This document shows positions 35,442 to 43,808 of a stretch of 64,000 nucleotides of DNA, piece by piece. Position 1 is the stretch's first letter. Every line of letters begins with the position of its first letter. The position numbers were made by a program, and so were the translations under genes. A model generated the notes under the pieces. That model was not told the DNA's origin, did no database searches, and saw only the letters and a program-made list of their open reading frames with translations. Source of the DNA: Deltaproteobacteria bacterium (GTDB lineage Bacteria; Desulfobacterota; DSM-4660; Desulfatiglandales; Desulfatiglandaceae); NCBI GenBank assembly GCA_019307815.1, contig JAFDIV010000012.1, positions 1 through 64,000 of the forward strand, in the 5' to 3' direction.

Positions 35442-35849
35442 ATGCGATTTGGTAAAGAAACAGAAGAAGAACCCAGACTGGGGATAGCACCACTGGTGGA
35501 CATTGTCTTTTTACTCCTCATATTTTTCATGCTTACGTCCCACTTTGAAATCGCATCAGGAGTTCGTATCCGGTTGCCCAAGGTCACACAAAAGGCTTAC
35601 AATGCCGAAGAGCTAAAGGTCACCGTGTTGGTGGACAGGACCGGACAGGTCTACTTTCGAGGGAAAAAGGTTAGCCTTACTCAGCTCAAGAAAAGTCTTG
35701 AGAAACTTGTGGAGGAAAATGGGATTGTGCACATGATCCTCCAAGCTGACCAAGACGCAAAACATGGCCGAGTAGTGGATGTGATGGATGCTGCCAAGAC
35801 CTCAGGAGTCCGATCAATTATTATTGCAGCTCGGTGGAAATCCGAGTAA
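35442..35849 (+). CDS. ExbD/TolR-family protein
   Basis: This 135-residue protein has a single membrane segment preceded by EEEPRLGIAPLVDIVFLLLIFFMLTS. The Asp in PLVDIVF is the conserved proton-carrying residue. A periplasmic domain follows, ending with VMDAAKTSGVRSIIIAA. It partners the preceding channel protein. ATG at 35442 gives the usual short N-terminus; a GTG at 35430 is possible. No good ribosome site is visible. Confidence 0.88.
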   Translation: MRFGKETEEEPRLGIAPLVDIVFLLLIFFMLTSHFEIASGVRIRLPKVTQKAYNAEELKVTVLVDRTGQVYFRGKKVSLTQLKKSLEKLVEENGIVHMILQADQDAKHGRVVDVMDAAKTSGVRSIIIAARWKSE

Positions 35850-35890
35850 CTTTGTAATAAAGCTAAATTCCATTTTCACCCATTGAGGCA

Positions 35891-36256
35891 ATGGCCAAGA
35901 AACGCCCCAAGAAACGGTTTATTAGTATAATCCTTTTGCTGTTCTGTATGCTGGCACCTTTGGTGGCATGGCTCGGGTTTAGCAAGAGGGGATTCATCAA
36001 TTTGTACAAAATGGACCTGGAAAGACAAAAATATATCGACCGAATCCAGGCCTTAAGAAAAGAAAATCAAGAAATCATGGATGAAATCCGAAGATTAAAA
36101 GAGGACCCCTCATATGTGGAGCGGGTGGCTAGAGAGGAGTTGGGTCTTATTAAGGATAATGAGGTAATTTTTAGGTTCCGCAATCTGCCTCAAGTCACCG
36201 AGAACACTGAAAAGAAACCCCAAGAGGGAGGAAGAAACAATGCCGGAAAACAATGA
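35891..36256 (+). CDS. Septum formation initiator (FtsB/DivIC-like)
   Basis: This 121-residue protein has a basic start, one membrane helix (FISIILLLFCMLAPLVAWLG), and a coiled coil (DRIQALRKENQEIMDEIRRL). The family motif DPSYVERVAREELGLIKDNEVIFRF follows. The C-terminal 20 residues are hydrophilic. FtsB bridges FtsL and FtsQ in the divisome, or DivIC in other groups. It overlaps the next gene by 17 bases and is not beside eno as in E. coli. Confidence 0.82.
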   Translation: MAKKRPKKRFISIILLLFCMLAPLVAWLGFSKRGFINLYKMDLERQKYIDRIQALRKENQEIMDEIRRLKEDPSYVERVAREELGLIKDNEVIFRFRNLPQVTENTEKKPQEGGRNNAGKQ

Positions 36257-37043
36257 GCTCTTAGACCTTATTTTACATAACAACCCCTCTGTATCCACAC
36301 TCCGGGTTGTCTTGGCCAGGATGATGGAAGAAGGTAAGTTTAACCAAGTCATCCAAGAAGGCATAGAGGCGCTTAGGTCCAATTCCGATGATATTTACCT
36401 GATGAAGATATTGGCCGAGGCTTACATGAAGGTCGGATTTGTGAGCCAGGCAGAAAAACTGCTTCAAAAGGCCAGCTCTCAGCTCGGGGCCCTCTCTGTA
36501 ATGTTGAAGGACTTAAGCCGTCTATATGCATCGCAGAAGAGGTATGAGGAAGCTGCAGTGCTCCTCAATCGCTACCTTTCCTTTCACCCGGAGGACAGGG
36601 AGGCCCTTGACCTCTTAGAAGAGATAAAGACACCTGTCCAAGGAGTCCCCTTAGAAGAAATCCATGAATTTGAGGAATCCGAAGGACCTGAAGCAGGTGA
36701 AGAGCTCGGAGAGGCAGAAGAACCTGAGGAATCTGAAGAACCTTCAGAAACTGCTTTTGAGGAAGAGCCTTTAGCGTTTCGAGAATTGGCCACGCCCACA
36801 CTGGCCGAGATCTACTTTAATCAGGGCCAGATTAATGACGCCATTCAAATTTATGAAAAGGTGGTAGCTCGTCACCCGGATGACCATGAGGCCTCTCGGC
36901 GGCTTGCAGAACTAAAGGCTATGGCATACACACCTGACAAAGAAGTCCCCCACCAGGTTTCTATTGCAGGCGAAAAGGAAAAAATGATAGGCGTTTTGGA
37001 AAATTGGCTCGCTAGGATACAGGAGATGGGCCGTGTATCCTAG
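36240..37043 (+). CDS. TPR-repeat protein with acidic linker
   Basis: This 267-residue protein has TPR helices near the start (FNQVIQEGIEALRSN, LMKILAEAYMKVGFVSQAEKLLQ, YEEAAVLLNRYLSFHP). A strongly acidic Glu/Ser/Pro segment covers about 140-180, and a last TPR (AEIYFNQGQINDAIQIYEKVVARHP) is followed by a short tail. No signal peptide is seen. The tail overlaps the next gene by 11 bases. It is probably an adaptor in a protein complex; the partner is unknown. The overlap with the FtsB-like gene hints at a division or envelope link. Confidence 0.72.
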   Translation: MPENNELLDLILHNNPSVSTLRVVLARMMEEGKFNQVIQEGIEALRSNSDDIYLMKILAEAYMKVGFVSQAEKLLQKASSQLGALSVMLKDLSRLYASQKRYEEAAVLLNRYLSFHPEDREALDLLEEIKTPVQGVPLEEIHEFEESEGPEAGEELGEAEEPEESEEPSETAFEEEPLAFRELATPTLAEIYFNQGQINDAIQIYEKVVARHPDDHEASRRLAELKAMAYTPDKEVPHQVSIAGEKEKMIGVLENWLARIQEMGRVS

Positions 37044-38079
37044 CACAAGGGACTTCTACTTCCTGGCCACTGGCATAGGAAGTGTGCCATACCTTGATAT
37101 AGAAAACACTTGCAGGAATATACTTGAGCACCTTCCCCAGATCCCCTTTTGGCCCCAATTTGTAATGCGTTCTCCATTAGAAGACATGACCGTCCAATTC
37201 ATCGAAGGACTGCCCTTGGTCAGGTTCCATGAGGAAACGAAGGCCCTTGCTGTCTCGACCGGTACAGACAGGGAGAAAGAGCTCATAACCTTTTACGATC
37301 ACTTTCTTGCTCAAGATACGGAATACTTTGCCATCAGCAAGGATTTCGCCCCTGGACTCCATAAGCTTCTAGAGCTTCTTGGGAAGGCCACTCAAGAAGG
37401 AAAGTATGTCAAAGGACAGACCATTGGGCCCATCACCTTTTGTGCCTCACTCAAAGGTCCAGACCAGAAGGCAGTTCTCCATGATGAAGAACTTCTGGAA
37501 GCCATGGTCAATGGGCTTTCCATTAAGGCCCTCTGGCAAGCAAAGCAGCTTACACAAACAGGACGGGTTCCGATCCTGTTTCTGGATGAACCCTACCTTT
37601 CAGGCTTTGGGTCAGCCTTTTCCCCCATTGATCGAGAACAGGTTATTGATATACTAAAAAGGTTTATCACCTACCTAAAGGAGAGAATAGAGTTATTGAT
37701 CGGCATCCATTGTTGTGGAAATACAGATTGGGCAATGCTATTGGAGACTGGGCCGGATATTATTAATTTTGATGCGTGGGAGTATATGGAGCATTTCCTT
37801 CTCTATGAAAAAGCCATTACACATTTTCTGTATCATGGCGGTCATATTGCCTGGGGTATCGTGCCAACTTCCCGGTTTACGGGCTCGGAAACGTCTGAGG
37901 ATTTAGTGGCCAAGCTCCAGCAAGGCATAAGGCAGGTAATGGCTTGGGGTATAGACCAAGAAATCCTTTTCAGGCAATCCCTACTCACCCCTGCCTGTGG
38001 CATGGGAACCATGACCCCAGAGGCAGCCACCAAGGCCATGGAACTGCTAGGCCGCCTCTCAGAAATATTGAGAAATTAG
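37033..38079 (+). CDS. MetE/UROD-superfamily protein
   Basis: This 348-residue TIM-barrel protein is of the cobalamin-independent methionine synthase/uroporphyrinogen decarboxylase superfamily. IGPITFCASLKG and FLDEPYLSGFG are typical. IHCCGNTDW gives zinc-binding His and Cys, and LLTPACGMGTM gives the second Cys. The zinc set suggests methyl transfer to a thiol. GTG at 37033 is the start, with AGGAG 7 bases upstream. It overlaps the preceding TPR gene by 11 bases. The substrate is unassigned; full MetE is twice this length. Confidence 0.75.
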   Translation: MYPSTRDFYFLATGIGSVPYLDIENTCRNILEHLPQIPFWPQFVMRSPLEDMTVQFIEGLPLVRFHEETKALAVSTGTDREKELITFYDHFLAQDTEYFAISKDFAPGLHKLLELLGKATQEGKYVKGQTIGPITFCASLKGPDQKAVLHDEELLEAMVNGLSIKALWQAKQLTQTGRVPILFLDEPYLSGFGSAFSPIDREQVIDILKRFITYLKERIELLIGIHCCGNTDWAMLLETGPDIINFDAWEYMEHFLLYEKAITHFLYHGGHIAWGIVPTSRFTGSETSEDLVAKLQQGIRQVMAWGIDQEILFRQSLLTPACGMGTMTPEAATKAMELLGRLSEILRN

Positions 38080-38234
38080 TACAATGAAATGATATTTTCC
38101 GTTTTGGGGTGTCATTTTGATGATCAAACAAGGTTGAAGGATAAAGGGTAAACCATTACTCATTGAAGCCATTCCTGAATAGAAGATAATAAGTGGCAAT
38201 TTGCTTAAGGTTTTTAAGCTAAAGGACTGTTGTT

Positions 38235-38507
38235 ATGAAATATTACGTGTACTTTGATGGTTATGGACATGCCAGGGCTATTATCAGTGAGGTAGAGCTT
38301 TCCAAGAAATACAATGGTGACCCACAGTTGTTCTTAAAGGCCATGGCCGGGATCGGCCCGGAATCCAAGATAAAGGAAGCAACCGGACACATTGGAACCT
38401 TGTCCTTTGACAGTGAAAAAGAGCTTAAAGAATATCTCGAATCATGTGGTGACGTGATTAAAGGCTTCTTCGAATGCGAATTCGACTCCAGACCATATAA
38501 CTTTTGA
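38235..38507 (+). CDS. Small conserved hypothetical protein, 90 residues
   Basis: The product begins MKYYVYFDGYGHARAIISEVEL and has an alpha-beta pattern with no signal peptide or metal motif. The sequence LSFDSEKELKEYLESCGDVIKGFFECE carries the only two cysteines. No family can be named. It stands alone on the plus strand, facing the minus-strand trmL-like gene. There is no strong ribosome site (TTGTT before the ATG). Confidence 0.5.
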   Translation: MKYYVYFDGYGHARAIISEVELSKKYNGDPQLFLKAMAGIGPESKIKEATGHIGTLSFDSEKELKEYLESCGDVIKGFFECEFDSRPYNF

Positions 38508-38558
38508 TTTTCATACTCCTTTGCTTGATCTCCTCGATGGCCACCCCACCTCCCTCTA

Positions 38559-39131
38559 TTAAAACCTCTTCAATTGGTGAAGATAATGGTACGCTACAAT
38601 TCCTACGGTAGTTGACAAATTAAGACTCCTGACCTGCCCCCACATGGGGACCCTATAGCAAGGAAAGGCATCCATAATCTTACTAGGCAGCCCACGGGTC
38701 TCGGGTCCAAAAAGGAGAAAATCCCCATAATTTACAATGGCTTGCGTGTAAAGGGGCGCAGCATGTCTGCTGAATCCAATGATACTACCCCTGTTTTGAT
38801 TTTCTTCAATAAATGCATCAAAAGAGGCATGCTGTCTTACATCCACCTCTGTCCAGTAGTCGAGCCCTGCACGCTTGAGGTGCTTATCATCCAATCTGAA
38901 ACCAAGGGGATGGATTAGGTGTAGAGGCAGCTCTGCTGCAGCACAAAGTCGGGCGATGTTTCCAGTATTAGCAGGAATCTCCGGCTGAAAAAGGACAATG
39001 TGGAGATAAGGATTCTCAACCGTACGATGTTTAATCTGTGTGATATCCCGTGGTGACACAATCACGCTATACGTTGGTAAACGTTCTGGTTCCAGTAAGG
39101 CCTCAGTACACCTCAGTAGATCTAAAGGCAT
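38559..39131 (-). CDS. trmL: tRNA (cytidine/uridine-34 2'-O)-methyltransferase TrmL
   Basis: This SPOUT-family methyltransferase of the wobble position shows HIVLFQPEIPANTGNIARLCA, KRAGLDYWTEVDV, DFLLFGPETRGLP and RSLNLSTTVGIVAYHYL. The typical protein starts at about HIVLF; here an extra 42 residues precede it if the ATG at 39131 is used (AGGAGGT about 12 bases upstream). A start closer to the core without that extension (a GTG near 39062) is possible. The 5' end overlaps the DUF2889 gene by 10 bases. Confidence 0.88.
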   Translation of the reverse strand: MPLDLLRCTEALLEPERLPTYSVIVSPRDITQIKHRTVENPYLHIVLFQPEIPANTGNIARLCAAAELPLHLIHPLGFRLDDKHLKRAGLDYWTEVDVRQHASFDAFIEENQNRGSIIGFSRHAAPLYTQAIVNYGDFLLFGPETRGLPSKIMDAFPCYRVPMWGQVRSLNLSTTVGIVAYHYLHQLKRF

Positions 39132-39697
39132 TCCTGCCTTTTGACCACCTCCTGTACCCTTTGTACCAGTGGGCCCCCTTCCCGCCAGACCCAGCAACTA
39201 TTGACCAGGTATTCCAACCCTTTTATATCTTCAACGGCACACGGCAGTGGTCTAGGCTCTCTCAATCTATGGGTCATTGACCCGGCAAAGATTTCTTGCC
39301 CCATTGTCATCATAAGGTGTGTCAAATGGGCACAACCTTTTGTCCCTCCCATAAGCTCTCTCACCTGTTGGCCAAAGCCGCTTTTGACCTCAATCCCCAC
39401 CAGCCTCTTAATGGAACTTAGGGTTTGAGGACAAAGTTCGTGAGGAAAATGGAGCATCTCCGCTTGTGCGTCCAGTATGGTAAAAGGTACCCTGTTTTCC
39501 ACAAAGAGACAGATGACCATCTCATGAATAGGGCCTGGCTCTTTCTTTTTTCCATCAATATCATAAATGGGTCGAAAACGTTGATCCATAAGCCGACCCT
39601 CAACTATCACCCTATTCTTATCAACAGCATAGGTCCGCAGATCAATTAATCTGCTGTGAAGGGTACTGGATTTTGCCTTTTCTAAAAGCTCTTTCAT
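39122..39697 (-). CDS. DUF2889-family protein
   Basis: This 191-residue protein has the DUF2889 hallmark GTKGCAHLTHLMMTMGQ and an upstream beta half (VIVEGRLMDQRF, IHEMVICLFVENRVPFTILDA). The Cys-His pair in GCAHL suggests metal binding. Function is unknown. It overlaps the trmL gene that follows by 10 bases and probably shares its transcript. Confidence 0.72.
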   Translation of the reverse strand: MKELLEKAKSSTLHSRLIDLRTYAVDKNRVIVEGRLMDQRFRPIYDIDGKKKEPGPIHEMVICLFVENRVPFTILDAQAEMLHFPHELCPQTLSSIKRLVGIEVKSGFGQQVRELMGGTKGCAHLTHLMMTMGQEIFAGSMTHRLREPRPLPCAVEDIKGLEYLVNSCWVWREGGPLVQRVQEVVKRQECL

Positions 39698-39839
39698 TGT
39701 CTATTCCACCTATGACAAAGTGGAACCCACCACTGGTTCTTTCCCAACAAAGACACTAATCATCCAAAACAAATACTTACTCTATTCGTCACAATCGCAG
39801 GAGGTATCTGCGTGGTCCTCCTAAGTTCGGTCAAAGGGC

Positions 39840-40373
39840 CTAGGGAGCATCCCTGCTCATTCGCATTTTATTGATAGCTGCCCGTTCGATGGCAAGACAG
39901 CTCAGTCTCCCGAGACTGTTCAGGAGTTGCATTTCATCATGGGTGGGAACCTTTTTCGAGGAATAGTATAGCCTGAGAATACTGTAAGTGGTCTCGTTTA
40001 CCGTAAAGGGTAGCCCAATAACAGCTTGAAGTCCTTCCCGTCTTGCAGCCGCCACATTCTGGATCCTGGGATCATTCTCAAAATCATTAATGATAATGAT
40101 ATCGCCCTGCATGATTTCCGTTACGCTCTTTCCATGGTCAATAGCACCGGAATCCAGATACTCCTTACTGAGGCCATAGCTACTGACTACCTTTAAATCA
40201 AAGGTGCCGTGCTCAAGTACCCGTATGGTGCTCCCCTTTGCCCCAGTTAGCTCCGCGGCCAAAGAAACAATGAAGTAGAGGATATCCCCCAATTCTTCCT
40301 CATCCCGGTAAATGGCATCAATGACCCTTACCAGCGCGAAAAAATAACTGTCCATAATATATTGTTGGTTCAT
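39840..40373 (-). CDS. Stand-alone GAF-domain protein
   Basis: This 177-residue protein is essentially one GAF domain: LGDILYFIVSLAAELTGAKG, then TIRVLEHG, VVSSYGLSKEYLDSG, the INDFENDPRIQN motif, and VIGLPFTVNETTYSILRLYY. No output domain is attached. The absence of tandem domains suggests a partner kinase or regulator. It lies 36 bases after the M48 peptidase gene on the same strand. The ligand is unknown. Confidence 0.78.
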   Translation of the reverse strand: MNQQYIMDSYFFALVRVIDAIYRDEEELGDILYFIVSLAAELTGAKGSTIRVLEHGTFDLKVVSSYGLSKEYLDSGAIDHGKSVTEIMQGDIIIINDFENDPRIQNVAAARREGLQAVIGLPFTVNETTYSILRLYYSSKKVPTHDEMQLLNSLGRLSCLAIERAAINKMRMSRDAP

Positions 40374-40409
40374 GGCTTGCCCCCATTGATAATGCCAGTA
40401 AGCACCTCT

Positions 40410-41252
40410 CTATTGCATCTGGTAGTATGACATGGCCTCCTTAATATATTCCTTTAAGTTTTCAATCCTAGTCTCTGGGGCAGGATGAGTCGAGAGGAAT
40501 TCAGGAGGCCTTTTCCCAGCTGATTTCCTCATTCGATTCCAAAAGGAAAGGGCTGCACGTGGATCATATCCGGCGCGTGCCATGAGCATTACACCAATCC
40601 AATCAGCTTCGGCCTCCTGGACTCGGCTATAAGGAAGCAAGAACCCTATATTCGCCCCAAGGCCAAAGGCCGCCATGAATAGTTGGCGTGTCTCATATGG
40701 CCTCTTGGAAAGGGCTACTGAAAGGGCCATTCCTCCCATGTTCGCTAGTAGCGCCTGACTCATCCGTTCATTGCCATGGTGGGCAATGGCATGTCCCACT
40801 TCATGGCCCAAGACCACCGCGAGGCCCGTTTCATCCTTGGTATACTTGAGAATACCCGTATACACAGCGATCTTTCCCCCAGGCATGCACCATGCATTTA
40901 CTGCTTTGTCATTTTCGATTAGGTTAAATTCCCAGTGGTAGCTGTCAATCTCGTAACCCAACCCCTCATCTTCCAGAAAGGCCTCTGCTGCTCGTGCGAT
41001 ACGCCTCCCTACGCGCCTTACCATCTCCACCTTCTGTCTGTCAGTGGACAATTTTGATTTCTTCAAGACCTCCCGGTACTGCTGAAAGCTGAGAGAGAGG
41101 ACCTGGCCCTCTGGTACCAGGTGCAAACTCTTTCGCTGAGTCAAAGGGACTTCAGCACATCCAGCCAGCAAAAATAAGGCAAAGAAGATAATGGTAAAGG
41201 GCCAAAAAAACAGACTCTGTCTTCTTTGATTTGCAGGCTTGCGCTTATCCAT
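40410..41252 (-). CDS. M48 metallopeptidase lipoprotein (BepA/LoiP-like)
   Basis: This 280-residue protein has a lipoprotein signal (FFALFLLAGCAEVP, Cys after LAG) and the zinc motif HEVGHAIAHHGNERMSQ. ALSFWNRMRK and FLSTHPAPETRIENL follow, all typical of M48 envelope proteases that remove misassembled outer-membrane proteins. It is second-last in the long minus-strand run before the GAF protein, 3 bases after the MBL gene. Confidence 0.88.
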   Translation of the reverse strand: MDKRKPANQRRQSLFFWPFTIIFFALFLLAGCAEVPLTQRKSLHLVPEGQVLSLSFQQYREVLKKSKLSTDRQKVEMVRRVGRRIARAAEAFLEDEGLGYEIDSYHWEFNLIENDKAVNAWCMPGGKIAVYTGILKYTKDETGLAVVLGHEVGHAIAHHGNERMSQALLANMGGMALSVALSKRPYETRQLFMAAFGLGANIGFLLPYSRVQEAEADWIGVMLMARAGYDPRAALSFWNRMRKSAGKRPPEFLSTHPAPETRIENLKEYIKEAMSYYQMQ

Positions 41253-41255
41253 TTC

Positions 41256-42047
41256 CTATACATGCCCCCCTCTAGCAAGGTCAACCAATGGAAGTGGTTC
41301 ATACTGCCTACTCACCAAGAGGTGTATGTCACTAATTCCCCCACTTCGAAGCACCTTTTCGGCCTCGGCATAGGCCATTTCCTCCTCATTGTTTATTTCG
41401 CTTAGATGGGCAAGCACCACAACCGCCAAATCGTTGTGCACAACAGCTCTCAACAACTCGGCGGCTTGTTGATTTGAGAGGTGACCATCAGGGCCCTTGA
41501 TCCTCCTTTTCAACTCTAGGGGATAAGGCCCTGCCTCTAGCATTAAGGGGTCATGGTTAAATTCAAGAACCAATCCATTACATTGACTTATGCTATCCAG
41601 AATGAGCGGTGTAGACCTACCCAAATCCGTAAGCACACCAAGTTTGCAACCGTTTGAGCTTAAGGTAATTCCCACAGGATCGGTGGCATCGTGGCATTTG
41701 GTAAAAAAATGAAATGTAAGATCCCTAAAGCCCAGCCTGTCGCCTGTATTAAAGAAAAGAGGGACCGGGATATTGCCTACGATCTTTTTACACCTTCTGA
41801 GCGTTGCACGATTGATCAATACCGGGACTTGATAGCGCCTAGCAAATACACCGACTCCTTTTACATGATCCATATGCTCATGGGTGACCACAATAACATC
41901 AATGGACCCAGCCCTCACATCCAAAAGCTCAAGGCGCCTTTCGATCTCCTTACAGCTTAGTCCCACGTCTATAAGGACTCTGGTCTGTTCTGTTTCCACA
42001 TAACATGCGTTGCCTCCACTGCCCGAGGCTAAGACCGAAAATCGCAT
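41256..42047 (-). CDS. MBL-fold metallohydrolase (WalJ/YycJ-like)
   Basis: This 263-residue beta-lactamase-fold phosphodiesterase-like protein begins RFSVLASGSGGNACYVE. The metal motif THEHMDHVKG, GVLTDLGRSTP and HLSEINNEEEMAY follow. Members of this branch are linked to DNA repair and cell division. The stop is 3 bases from the M48 gene, and it follows dut by 9 bases. The substrate is unproven. Confidence 0.85.
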   Translation of the reverse strand: MRFSVLASGSGGNACYVETEQTRVLIDVGLSCKEIERRLELLDVRAGSIDVIVVTHEHMDHVKGVGVFARRYQVPVLINRATLRRCKKIVGNIPVPLFFNTGDRLGFRDLTFHFFTKCHDATDPVGITLSSNGCKLGVLTDLGRSTPLILDSISQCNGLVLEFNHDPLMLEAGPYPLELKRRIKGPDGHLSNQQAAELLRAVVHNDLAVVVLAHLSEINNEEEMAYAEAEKVLRSGGISDIHLLVSRQYEPLPLVDLARGGHV

Positions 42048-42056
42048 CTCATCATC

Positions 42057-42509
42057 TCATACCAGGCCAGTATGTCCAAAACCACCATCGCCCCTTTGAG
42101 TCTCATCCAAGACATCCACTTCCACGAGCTGTGCTCGATAAACCCGGGAAATAACCATTTGAGCGATTCTTTGCCCTCTCCTAACCACAAACGGATCACG
42201 ACCCCAATTTATCAATAAAATGCCTATTTCCCCCCTATAATCAGAATCAATGGTGCCAGGAGAGTTAACCATCCCTATACCATGCTTGAGCCCTAGCCCG
42301 CTACGGGGCCTGATTTGGGCCTCATAGCCTCTAGGTAAAGAAATGGCCAAACCAGTAGGAATGAGGCGTATATCTCCTGGCTGTAAAATAATTGGTTCAA
42401 CCACAGCAGCCCGGATATCCATTCCAGATGAGCCTTCAGACTCGTAGCGTGGTAAAGGCAGGTCTTCGGCTCCGGGAAGTCTCTTAATCTTGATAGGGAT
42501 GCCTGTCAT
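42057..42509 (-). CDS. dut: dUTP diphosphatase
   Basis: This enzyme removes dUTP and supplies dUMP. The 150 residues match E. coli Dut in length. The five trimeric dUTPase motifs are seen: [40 protein letters not shown], and the C-terminal arm [13 protein letters not shown] at 42509 gives the normal N-terminus; a TTG directly after the M16 stop would add 13 residues. It lies between M16 and the MBL gene. Confidence 0.93.
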   Translation of the reverse strand: MTGIPIKIKRLPGAEDLPLPRYESEGSSGMDIRAAVVEPIILQPGDIRLIPTGLAISLPRGYEAQIRPRSGLGLKHGIGMVNSPGTIDSDYRGEIGILLINWGRDPFVVRRGQRIAQMVISRVYRAQLVEVDVLDETQRGDGGFGHTGLV

Positions 42510-42548
42510 TTTTTCGCCATTTGTGAACACAATCCTGGCCCAAAGCAA

Positions 42549-43808
42549 TCACCTAAAATCCAGACAGCTACGATCTACCTCATCTCCTCTAATGGGACCT
42601 AATGCAGTCATGGATACCTTGTTATACTGAAAGATGTCTCCAGCTACCTTGATTACCTCATCAAGGGTGACCTTATTGAGATTATCTACGAGCTCTTCAT
42701 AGCTGATATAACGGCTGAATACCATTTCGTTCTTCGCAATCCTCATCATCCGGTTGTCGGTGTTATCTGCAGCTAGATAAATCCCCCCCACTAAATGCTC
42801 CCTTGCTGCGATCAGATCCTCTTCTGTAAGGCCTCCCTTCACAATCTTTCGGACTTCCTCTCTTATGGTATCCAAAACCTCATTAACCTTTTGTCTGTCT
42901 GTTGCCACATAGATTCCGAGCATACCCGTATCCACATATGCGGACAAGAAAGAAAACACCGAGTAGGCAAGCCCTCTTCTCTCTCTGATTTCCTGAAAAA
43001 GTCTGGAGCTCATGTTACCACCCAAAATCGTATTGAAGAGCCCACAGGCAAACCTATCCTTGCTTCTAAGGGAAGGGGCTTCCCCACCTAGACATATATG
43101 AACCTGCTCCAAATCCTTTTCATGAATGGAAATACCCACGTTAGGGGTAGGTGAGTTCCTATCATCGGCCTGTCCCGTTCCATCCAGAGAATCAAATAAG
43201 GGCCTGAATGTGGAGACGAGCTGGTCATGATCCACATCGCCGGTGGCAACGATAAGGATCCTATTTGGCTGATAATAGCGGTCTTTGTAATTGAACAGAT
43301 GCTCTCTGTTGATACTGCAAACCGTCTGGCCGGTTCCAAGGATAGGCATTCCAATGGGATGATCTTGCCAAAAATGACGGTTAAACAAAACGTGGATGTT
43401 TTCGTCCGGGGTGTCCTCCACCATACTGATTTCTTGGAGGATTACTTCCCTTTCCCTTTCTAGGTCTTCTGGGTCAAACAGAGAATTCAGGAAAAGATCT
43501 GAGAGGATGTCGGCCAAAATGGGAAAATGCTTTCTAAGCACACGGGCATGGAAACAGGTACTCTCTTTCCCTGTAAAGGCATTGGAAAGCCCGCCAATGG
43601 CATCCAGCTCCTTTGCGATCTGAAGGCTACTGCGGTTGCTGGTGCCCTTGAAGCTCATGTGTTCAATAAAATGGCTTACACCGTTTTCCTCAGGGCTTTC
43701 ATCACGCGATCCCGCGTTTACCCAGATCCCCAAGGAAAGGGAGTTGAGGTGTTGTACTGACTCGGAAAGGATCCTGACGCCATTGTCTAAAACAGTCTTC
43801 TTAAACAT
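42549..43808 (-). CDS. M16-family zinc peptidase
   Basis: This 419-residue protease starts MFKKTVLDNGVRIL. The inverted zinc motif is HFIEH in ENGVSHFIEHMSFKG, with the downstream glutamate in the EREVILQEISM segment. LGGNMSSRLFQEIRERRGLAYSV, of the C-terminal half, is also present. It belongs to the mitochondrial-processing-like group often placed after pnp. ATG at 43808 overlaps the pnp stop by 8 bases; a GTG at 43823 is an alternative. The natural substrate is unknown. Confidence 0.9.
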   Translation of the reverse strand: MFKKTVLDNGVRILSESVQHLNSLSLGIWVNAGSRDESPEENGVSHFIEHMSFKGTSNRSSLQIAKELDAIGGLSNAFTGKESTCFHARVLRKHFPILADILSDLFLNSLFDPEDLEREREVILQEISMVEDTPDENIHVLFNRHFWQDHPIGMPILGTGQTVCSINREHLFNYKDRYYQPNRILIVATGDVDHDQLVSTFRPLFDSLDGTGQADDRNSPTPNVGISIHEKDLEQVHICLGGEAPSLRSKDRFACGLFNTILGGNMSSRLFQEIRERRGLAYSVFSFLSAYVDTGMLGIYVATDRQKVNEVLDTIREEVRKIVKGGLTEEDLIAAREHLVGGIYLAADNTDNRMMRIAKNEMVFSRYISYEELVDNLNKVTLDEVIKVAGDIFQYNKVSMTALGPIRGDEVDRSCLDFR

